From positions 1 to 35,248 of the forward strand of contig JARGFW010000028.1 of assembly GCA_029211085.1 (NCBI GenBank): a stretch of DNA of 35,248 nucleotides, read 5' to 3'. The notes below the pieces were generated by a model. The model did no database searches. It was not told the origin of the DNA and worked only from the letters and a program-made list of their open reading frames with translations. Every line of letters begins with the position of its first letter. The stretch's first letter is position 1. Below are positions 8,464 to 17,957 of the stretch, one piece after another. Position numbers and translations under genes: made by a program. This stretch comes from Deferrisomatales bacterium (GTDB taxonomy: Bacteria; Desulfobacterota; Deferrisomatia; Deferrisomatales; JARGFW01).

Positions 8464-9344
8464 TTGCCTCTCGGGTGATGCTTGTCCACCACCCCCCGCA
8501 GCCGCTCCCGGGTGACGTGGGTGTAGATCTGGGTGGTGGCCAGATCGGCGTGGCCGAGCATCATCTGCAGGCTGCGCAGGTCGGCGCCGCCCTCCAGCAG
8601 GTGGGTGGCGAAGGAGTGGCGCAGGGTGTGTGGGCTGGTGTCGGCGGGCAGGCCGGCGCGGCGGCAGGAGGCTTTCACCAGGTTCCAGATCGATTGGCGG
8701 GACAGGCGTCGGCCGAAGCGGTTGAGGAATACGTGGGGGCTGGCGCCGCTGCGCAGCAGCACGGGGCGGGCCAGTTCCAAGTACGCGGACAAGGCCTGCT
8801 GGGCTCGGGTCCCGACGGGCACGATGCGTTCCTTGGATCCCTTGCCCACGGTGCGCAGGTAGCCCACGGTTAGATCTACCTCACCCAGGCGCAGGTGGGA
8901 GAGTTCGGAGACCCGCAGACCGGTTGCATAGAGAACCTCCAGCAGGGCCCGGTCGCGCAGGGCCCGGGGGCCCTCGCCGTCTGCCGCCGGCACCTGCACC
9001 AGGGATTCCGCCTGCTCCCGGGTGAGCATGCGCGGCAGGGTCCGCCACAGGCGCGGAGAGTCCAGGCGGGCCAGGGGATCGGCGGGGGCCAACCGTTCGC
9101 GCACCAGGTAGCGGTAGAAGCCCCGCAAGGAAGACACCCGGCGGGCCACGGTGCGTGCCGAGCGGCCGCTGGTGCGCTGCAGTTTGAGAAACCCCAGCAC
9201 GTTGCTACCGGTCACCTCGGCCAGCGCCACGCCACAGCCGGCAGCGAAGCCGGCGAACTGCACCAGGTCGCGGGCGTAGGCATCCACCGTGTTGTGGGAC
9301 AGGCCCCGCTCCACCAGCAGGTGGTCCAGGAACGCATCGACCAA
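8460..9344 (-). CDS. xerD: Tyrosine recombinase XerD
   Basis: This is a site-specific recombinase of the XerC/XerD family (294 aa, normal length), expected to resolve chromosome dimers at dif with a XerC partner. The N-terminal SAM-like core-binding domain (1-90) begins VDAFLDHLLVERGLSHNT. The catalytic domain shows Arg in YATGLRVSEL, Lys in GKGSKER, the HxxR of HTLRHSFATH, His in LGHADL, and the nucleophile Tyr in TTQIYTHV. The start is a TTG at 9344, 32 nt after the receiver-kinase stop; no better ATG or GTG exists nearby and the ribosome site is weak. The TGA stop is within a heptamer repeat. No phage or integron genes surround it, so it is more likely the housekeeping enzyme. XerC identity cannot be fully excluded. 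Confidence 0.85.
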   Translation of the reverse strand: MVDAFLDHLLVERGLSHNTVDAYARDLVQFAGFAAGCGVALAEVTGSNVLGFLKLQRTSGRSARTVARRVSSLRGFYRYLVRERLAPADPLARLDSPRLWRTLPRMLTREQAESLVQVPAADGEGPRALRDRALLEVLYATGLRVSELSHLRLGEVDLTVGYLRTVGKGSKERIVPVGTRAQQALSAYLELARPVLLRSGASPHVFLNRFGRRLSRQSIWNLVKASCRRAGLPADTSPHTLRHSFATHLLEGGADLRSLQMMLGHADLATTQIYTHVTRERLRGVVDKHHPRGK

Positions 9345-9376
9345 CCGCCGATCCGGGTCGGGGAACGGGGGTGGGT

Positions 9377-10459
9377 TCAGGGGCGCGGCCCCCCGTCGGG
9401 CTGCCGCAGGGGCAGGCGCACCACCACGGTGGTGCCGGCGCCGACACTGCTGGTCAGATCCACTTCACCGCCGTGGCGGGTGACGATGCGGTGCACCATG
9501 GTGAGTCCCAGACCGGCTCCCGACATCTTGGAGGTGAAGAACGGGTCGAACACGTTGGCGAGTTCGTCCTTGGGGATACCCCGACCGTTGTCGGTCACCT
9601 CGGCCCGCACCCACTCATTTGCGGCGGCCAAGGAGAGGGTGAGAATGCCACCGTCGGGCATCGCTTCCAGGGCGTTGTCCAGCAGATTGCCGAACGCGGT
9701 CTTGAGGTTGTCGCGGTCGCCCTGCAGCGAGGGCAGATCGGGGGCGTAGTGTTTGACCACCGTGACCCCCCCGTCACTCAACCGGCCTTGGCGCTCACCC
9801 AGCAGCTCGTCAAACACGGCAGCCAGGTCCACCGGCTGGTAGGGTGCCATCACCAGGGCCTTGAACCGCACGATCTCCTCCACCATGGCCTCCAGCCGTT
9901 CCACCTCCTTGATGATGTGCTGCGCGTACTCCCGCAAGGGGTCGCCCTCCGGCAGGCGGTCTCGAATACGCCTGGCGAAGCCGCCGATGCTCACCATGGG
10001 GTTGCGCACCTCGTGGGCCACCCCTTCGGCCATTTGCCCCAGGGCGCCCAGTTTTTCCTCCTTCACCCGGCGTTCCTGGAAGGTGCGCTGGTTGAGCAGG
10101 CTGCGCACCCGGGCCATCAGCTCCTGGGGGTTGAACGGCTTGGTGACATAATCGTCGGCACCGGTGTCCAACCCGCGCACCTTGTCGGGCACCTCGCGTT
10201 TGGCGGTGAGCAGGAGCACGGGCAACTGGCGGGTGCGCTCGTCGGTCTTCAGGCGGTGGCACACCTCGAAGCCGTCGAGTTTGGGCATCATCACATCGAG
10301 TATGACCAGGTCCGGCTCTTCCCGGGCCACCGCCTCCAGCGCCTGTTCCCCATCGTAGGCCTCGCAGGTGCGGTACCCGCCGGCCACCAGCCGCTTGGTC
10401 AGCAGCTCCACGTTGTCGGGATTGTCGTCCACCACCAGGATCTTGGCACGGGCCCTCAC
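9377..10459 (-). CDS. Receiver-histidine kinase fusion protein
   Basis: This cytoplasmic protein of 360 aa has an N-terminal receiver domain (1-122, phospho-Asp D55 in VILDVMMPKLDG, TKPF motif about 106-109). It is followed by a HisKA domain (GVAHEVRNPMVSIGG, His 149) and an ATPase domain (NLLDNALEAM; DNGRGIPKDEL; GAGLGLTMVHRI). A receiver at the N-terminus of a kinase means its activity is probably switched by phosphorylation from another kinase. The membrane SSS-kinase encoded two genes upstream is the obvious candidate. The GTG start overlaps the previous stop as GTGA, so it is translationally coupled to the CheY-like gene. No output DNA-binding domain is present in this cluster. Confidence 0.87.
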   Translation of the reverse strand: MRARAKILVVDDNPDNVELLTKRLVAGGYRTCEAYDGEQALEAVAREEPDLVILDVMMPKLDGFEVCHRLKTDERTRQLPVLLLTAKREVPDKVRGLDTGADDYVTKPFNPQELMARVRSLLNQRTFQERRVKEEKLGALGQMAEGVAHEVRNPMVSIGGFARRIRDRLPEGDPLREYAQHIIKEVERLEAMVEEIVRFKALVMAPYQPVDLAAVFDELLGERQGRLSDGGVTVVKHYAPDLPSLQGDRDNLKTAFGNLLDNALEAMPDGGILTLSLAAANEWVRAEVTDNGRGIPKDELANVFDPFFTSKMSGAGLGLTMVHRIVTRHGGEVDLTSSVGAGTTVVVRLPLRQPDGGPRP

Positions 10460-10795
10460 AACAGGAACTCCTTGAGTTGGTCCGGCAATCGGCGCACGTC
10501 CACCGGTTTGGAGATGTAGCCGTCACAGCCGGCCGCCAGGGCCCGCTCGCGGTCGCCCACCATGGCGTAGGCGGTCAACGCCACCACCGGGATATGGCAC
10601 AGGCGGGGGTCGGCCTTGAGCCGCCCGGCCGCCTCGAAACCGCTCATGCCCACCAGGTTGAGGTCCATCAGGATCAGGTCCGGCGGGTCGGCGGCAGCGG
10701 CCTCCAGGGCCTGTTCGGCGCTGACCGCCTCGCGCACCACGTGGCCCTGGCGCGTCAGCACCTTGACCACCAGGGTGCGATTGTCGTCGTTGTCC

Positions 10796-10818
<23 letters not shown>
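10456..10818 (-). CDS. Single-domain CheY-like response regulator
   Basis: This is a stand-alone receiver of 120 aa with no output domain. It shows the acidic pair in VVEDNDD, phospho-Asp D52 in LILMDLNLVGMSG, Thr in ALTAYAM, and Lys in ISKPVD. The chosen TTG start at 10818 has AGGGAGG about 6 nt upstream and lies inside the 3' end of the SSS-kinase gene (23-nt overlap). A longer frame to 10905 lacks a ribosome site and adds residues foreign to receivers. It is coupled at both ends, to the kinase before and the receiver-kinase after. It probably shuttles phosphate between them. Confidence 0.85.
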
Positions 10819-14083
<3,265 letters not shown>

Positions 14084-14311
14084 CTACTCGTCCTCGTCCG
14101 GAGGCGCCCGGCGCAGGGCCCAGGCATAGAGCGCGATCACCGCGACGCTGGCCGCCCAGCCGAGGATGAAGTAGAGGAACAGCAGGGGAAAGCCGAACAG
14201 GAAGGTGGGGCGGTTGAAGATGTGCAGGAAGGGGTAGTTGATCATCAACGCCCCGAGCACGAACGCAATCCACCACCACTGGCGCAGCCGGGCCCGTCCC
14301 CAGCCGCCCAC
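14084..14311 (-). CDS. Small two-helix membrane protein coupled to the SSS-kinase
   Basis: This 75-aa protein has two predicted membrane helices: about 12-31 (WWWIAFVLGALMINYPFLHI) and about 38-66, around FGFPLLFLYFILGW. The C-terminus is short and acidic (PPDEDE). Such small proteins often accompany SSS-type transporters as accessory subunits. In Pseudomonas a small gene, cbrX, precedes cbrA in the same coupled way, as I recall it. The GTG start lies 3 nt after the M24 peptidase stop, and the stop abuts the ATG of the SSS-kinase with no gap. This is a real gene judging from its hydrophobic pattern and placement. Its exact function is unknown; I infer a role in membrane insertion or in gating of the sensor. 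Confidence 0.78.
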   Translation of the reverse strand: MGGWGRARLRQWWWIAFVLGALMINYPFLHIFNRPTFLFGFPLLFLYFILGWAASVAVIALYAWALRRAPPDEDE

Positions 14312-14314
14312 CGC

Positions 14315-15508
14315 CTACACCTCCGACACCACCCCCCAGTCCTGGGGGGACGGGGTGAGCCGCTCACAGCCGCCGGCGGTGACGAGCACCGTGTCTTCCA
14401 CCCCCACCGCGGCCACCCCCTCACGGATGAACTTGGGCTCCAGGGCGAACACCATGCCCGCCTCCAGGGGCTTGCGGTAGCCCGGAGCCAGGAACGGTTC
14501 CTCGTCCAGTTCCAGGCCCACGCCGTGGCCCACGAACCCCACCTTGTGGCGTTCGCCCAGGAAGCACTCGGCAAACGGGGTGGCAGCCGCGGCGTCCAGG
14601 GCGATGCGGTACAACTCGGCGCCGCTCACCCCGGGGCGGGTCGCGGCCAGCACGGCGCCCTGTACTTGGAGTGCCGCCCGGTACATGGCAGCGTGGTCGG
14701 CCTGGGGCGGGCCCAGGGAGAACATGCGGGTCTGGTCGCTGTGGTAGCCCTGGCTGACGCCCACCAGGTCCACCACCACCGGCTCGCCGACGCGGATGGC
14801 CCGCTCGCCGGCCCCCTGGGGCAGTGCCGCCGAGAACCCGGCGCCTCCCGTGGGGGCGTTGCCGCCGCTGACCGTGGCCGCGGTGGTCCCCGCCATGACG
14901 TGGCCGTAGAAGATCTCCTGGCCAAAGCCGCGCATGCGCAGCAACCCCTGGTGGCCGTGGCGGCGCAGTTCCCGCTCCAGGTCGGCGCTGAGGTCGATCT
15001 CCCGCACCCCGTCGCGCAACAGCTCCGGCACCCGGGCCACCGCGGCGGCTACCCCCTCGGCGGCGCGGCGGATGTGGGCGATCTCCCCCTCCCCCTTCAC
15101 CGCCCGGGCGGCCATCACCGCCGGGGCCGCATCGCCGAACGCGACTCCCGGGAACCCCGCCTTGAGGCGCTCGGCCTGCACCACCGGCAGCACGTCCAGT
15201 TCCAGCCCCAAGGGCTCGGGAACGGCGCCGAACGCCGCGCGGATCTGCTCGGCCAGGTCCCGGGCGCTACCCAGGGGGATGACCGGGAACGGCGACTCGG
15301 CCGCTGCCCGCTCAGGGTCGCGGCGCACCAGCAGCAGCGGGTCGCCGTCGGCAGCCACCACCACGAAACCGGCCTGCAGGGTGCCAGTGAGGTAGTAGCG
15401 GTCCATGCCCTGCACCAGCAGGGCACCGCCCAGCCCGGCGGCGGCCAGTTCGCGTTGCACCCGGCGCACCCGGCGCCGGCCTTCGGTGAGATCGAACGTA
15501 GGTGCCAA
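14315..15508 (-). CDS. M24-family metallopeptidase (Xaa-Pro peptidase type)
   Basis: This 397-aa protein has a creatinase-like N-terminal domain (1-130) and a pita-bread catalytic domain (about 135-390). The expected metal ligands are visible: Asp in VVVDLVGV, Asp in YHSDQTRMFS, His in GHGVGLELDEEPF, Glu in FALEPKF, and Glu in VGVEDTVLV. The family removes N-terminal residues next to proline, although some members cleave other substrates. The start is a TTG with GGAG about 6 nt upstream. It lies downstream of der and 3 nt upstream of the small membrane gene. This is probably housekeeping peptide turnover. Confidence 0.88.
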   Translation of the reverse strand: MAPTFDLTEGRRRVRRVQRELAAAGLGGALLVQGMDRYYLTGTLQAGFVVVAADGDPLLLVRRDPERAAAESPFPVIPLGSARDLAEQIRAAFGAVPEPLGLELDVLPVVQAERLKAGFPGVAFGDAAPAVMAARAVKGEGEIAHIRRAAEGVAAAVARVPELLRDGVREIDLSADLERELRRHGHQGLLRMRGFGQEIFYGHVMAGTTAATVSGGNAPTGGAGFSAALPQGAGERAIRVGEPVVVDLVGVSQGYHSDQTRMFSLGPPQADHAAMYRAALQVQGAVLAATRPGVSGAELYRIALDAAAATPFAECFLGERHKVGFVGHGVGLELDEEPFLAPGYRKPLEAGMVFALEPKFIREGVAAVGVEDTVLVTAGGCERLTPSPQDWGVVSEV

Positions 15509-15529
15509 GGGGACTCCGTTGGGTTCGGG

Positions 15530-15575
15530 ACTTCAGGTTCCAGGTTCCGGGTTCCGGGTCCAGCCGCTTCACTCG
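15530..15575. repeat. Heptamer repeat tract (GGTTCCG type) between der and the M24 gene
   Basis: Tandem 7-bp units reading GGTTCCA, GGTTCCG, GGTTCCG and a degenerate GGTCCAG lie at about 15535-15562. CTTCACT follows, overlapping the Der stop codon at 15569-15571. This resembles the other heptamer tracts in the window but has a different core and no clear inverted partner. Confidence 0.6.
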
Positions 15576-16891
15576 TCAGGCCGTGACCGCTCGCGGTAAC
15601 GGATCGTCACCGGCACGCCGGCGAAGCCGAAGGTGTCGCGCAGACGGTTGACCAGGTAGCGCTGGTAGCCGGTGCCGATGCCCTCGGGGTAGCTGGTGAA
15701 CACCGCGAACACCGGCGGCCCGGAGCTCACCTGGGTCATGTAGTAGAGCCGGGTGCGCTTGCGGCCCGACACCGGCGGCGGCAGGTTGCGCACGGCGTCC
15801 TCCAGGAAGCGGTTCACCTCGGCCGTGGGCACCCGGCGCTGCCACTCGGTGAACACCTTGTCCACCGTCGGGAACAAGCGTGCCACCCGCTGCCCGGTCA
15901 GGGCCGACATACTGACCACCGGCACGTGGCCGTGGGGACCCAGGTGCCGGCGGATATCCAGCACCGTCTGGTCGAAGGTCTTGTGGTCCTTATCTACCAA
16001 ATCCCACTTGTTCAGGCAAAGCACCGCCCCCCGGCCGCCCTTGAGGATGAGGTTGAGGATGCGGGCATCCTGGTCGGTGAAGCCCTCCGCGGCGTCCAGC
16101 AATAGCACGCACACCTGGGCGCGCTCGATGGAGTGGATTGCCCGGAGCACGCTCCACAGTTCCACCCCCCGCTCCACCCGGCTCTTGCGGCGGATGCCGG
16201 CGGTGTCCACCAGGCAGTAGCGGCGGTCCGCCACCGCCATCACGGTGTCGATGGCGTCGCGGGTGGTGCCGGCCAGCGGGCTCACCACCAGACGCTCCTC
16301 GCCGAGCAGCCGATTGACCAGCGAACTCTTGCCCACGTTGGGTCGCCCCAGCACCGCCACCCGCACTTCTTCGGACTTCCACGGAGCCGGCTCCTCGGCA
16401 GGGGGTATGCGCTCGCGCACGGCGTCACACAGCTCGGCGATGCCCAGAGCGTGCTCGGCGGAGATGTGCAGCACCGTCTCCAGTCCCGCAGCCTGGAACT
16501 CCACCGCTTCGGCCTCCCAGCGGGGGCTGTCCACCTTGTTGACCACCAGCAGCACGTCCTTGGATCCGCGGCGCAGATCGCGGATGATCTCCTCGTCGCC
16601 CGGGCGCAGCCCCTGGTGGGCGTCGACCACGAACAGGACCAGGTCGGCCTGCTCCACGGCCTCCCGGGCCTGGCCGCACATGCTGGCGGTGAGCTCGTCC
16701 TCGGCGAACGGCTCCAGGCCACCGGTATCCACCAGGGTGAAGCGCCGGTCGTCCCAGTACACCTCGGCGTAGTTGCGGTCCCGGGTAACCCCGGGGATAT
16801 CTTCCACAATCGCCGCCCGACGTCCCACCAGGCGGTTGAACAGGGTGGACTTGCCCACGTTGGGCCGCCCGACGATCGCCACCACACTCAT
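15569..16891 (-). CDS. der: Ribosome biogenesis GTPase Der (EngA)
   Basis: This 440-aa protein has two tandem GTPase domains, the hallmark of Der, which is needed for maturation of the 50S subunit. Domain 1 has GRPNVGKSTLFN (8-19), the DTGG switch and NKVD. Domain 2 (from about 175) has GRPNVGKSSLVN, DTAG and NKWD. The C-terminal KH-like domain follows (about 350-440). The ATG has GAGG about 7 nt upstream and overlaps the era stop as ATGA, so the two GTPases are translationally coupled. The stop lies at a heptamer tract. Confidence 0.97.
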   Translation of the reverse strand: MSVVAIVGRPNVGKSTLFNRLVGRRAAIVEDIPGVTRDRNYAEVYWDDRRFTLVDTGGLEPFAEDELTASMCGQAREAVEQADLVLFVVDAHQGLRPGDEEIIRDLRRGSKDVLLVVNKVDSPRWEAEAVEFQAAGLETVLHISAEHALGIAELCDAVRERIPPAEEPAPWKSEEVRVAVLGRPNVGKSSLVNRLLGEERLVVSPLAGTTRDAIDTVMAVADRRYCLVDTAGIRRKSRVERGVELWSVLRAIHSIERAQVCVLLLDAAEGFTDQDARILNLILKGGRGAVLCLNKWDLVDKDHKTFDQTVLDIRRHLGPHGHVPVVSMSALTGQRVARLFPTVDKVFTEWQRRVPTAEVNRFLEDAVRNLPPPVSGRKRTRLYYMTQVSSGPPVFAVFTSYPEGIGTGYQRYLVNRLRDTFGFAGVPVTIRYRERSRPDE

Positions 16892-17790
16892 CGCTGTACC
16901 TCATACCCGTAGCGGCGCAGGGCCTTGGGGTCCCTGGTCCAGTTCTTGTCTACGCTGACATGCAGATCCAGGAACACCCGGGACCCGAGCAATGCCTCCA
17001 GATCCTGCCGGGCGCGCAACCCCACTTCTTTGATCAGGGCACCGCGCTTGCCGATCACCATGCCCTTCTGGCTGTCTCGCTCCACGTGCACCGTGGCGTG
17101 CACCACCACCAGGTTCTTGTCCGGCCGGTCTTCCCACTGCTCCACGGTGACCGCGATGCTGTAGGGCAGTTCCTCCTCGGTGAGCTCGAAGAGCTTCTCG
17201 CGGATGAACTCCTGGGCGATGAAGCGCTCGGAGCGGTCGCTGAGCATGTCTGCGGGGTAGTACTCGGGGCCCTCCGGCAGCATCCCGGCCAGCTCGTCCA
17301 GCAGGGCGGGCACCCCGTCCCCGGTAAGCGCCGAAACCCGGTGCACCGCATGGAAGCGATGTAACCCGGCGTAGGCGTCGCTGGGAGTAGAACCCACGTC
17401 CACCTTGTTGACCACCAGCACCAGCGGTACCGGGGCGGCCATGAGTTGGCTGGCCAGTTCCCGGTCGTCCCCGGTGGGGGCGGCGGTGGCATCCACCAGC
17501 AGCAGCACCACGTCGACGTCGGGCACACAGGAGAGCGCCTCGCGCACCATGTATCGGTTGATCAGCTTCTCTCCCTGGTGCACCCCGGGGGTATCGAGGA
17601 ACACCATCTGCACGGGGCCCCGATTCAGCACCCCGGTCACCCGGTTGCGGGTGGTCTGGGGCTTGGGGCTGGTGATCACCAGCTTCTGCCCCAAGACATG
17701 GTTGAGCAGGGTGGATTTGCCCACGTTGGGACGGCCCAGCAGGCCGACGAAGCCGGAGTGGGTGATAGGGGAAAACGCCGCATCGGTCAT
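16888..17790 (-). CDS. era: GTPase Era
   Basis: This 300-aa protein has an N-terminal GTPase domain (GRPNVGKSTLLN about 19-30; switch region SPKPQTTRNRV; DTPGVH; NKVD) and a C-terminal KH RNA-binding domain (about 215-300; GKRGALIKEVG is the GXXG loop region). Era binds the 3' end of 16S rRNA during assembly of the 30S subunit. It is coupled to der by a 4-nt overlap. The ATG start follows GGAGGAG-rich sequence at a longer than usual distance. A heptamer inverted-repeat element lies just upstream. Confidence 0.97.
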   Translation of the reverse strand: MTDAAFSPITHSGFVGLLGRPNVGKSTLLNHVLGQKLVITSPKPQTTRNRVTGVLNRGPVQMVFLDTPGVHQGEKLINRYMVREALSCVPDVDVVLLLVDATAAPTGDDRELASQLMAAPVPLVLVVNKVDVGSTPSDAYAGLHRFHAVHRVSALTGDGVPALLDELAGMLPEGPEYYPADMLSDRSERFIAQEFIREKLFELTEEELPYSIAVTVEQWEDRPDKNLVVVHATVHVERDSQKGMVIGKRGALIKEVGLRARQDLEALLGSRVFLDLHVSVDKNWTRDPKALRRYGYEVQR

Positions 17791-17809
17791 GTGGGGGGAA
17801 CCCGGAGGA

Positions 17810-17957
17810 GTGAACGGTGAACGGTTTGAAACCGTGAGGCGTAAAGCGTGAAGCGGAAAAGGCTAGGTCCGCCGATCTAACGGGCACAGGAGCCGGCGTC
17901 GCGACGGGTCGCCGACACCCGGCGGCTCACGTCTCACGCTTCACGCGTCACGGCTTC
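17810..17957. repeat. Intergenic heptamer inverted-repeat element, copy 3 (CGTGAAG type)
   Basis: The left arm at 17828-17851 and the right arm at 17934-17957 are complementary at 21 of 24 positions, across an 82-nt centre. The units here are CGTGAAG-like, but two GTGAACG units precede them (17810-17823), so both subtypes meet at one site. A 7-bp palindrome around a single g, ACGGTTTgAAACCGT, occupies 17821-17835. The stop codon of the S41 peptidase (17948-17950) is inside the right arm. Confidence 0.8.
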
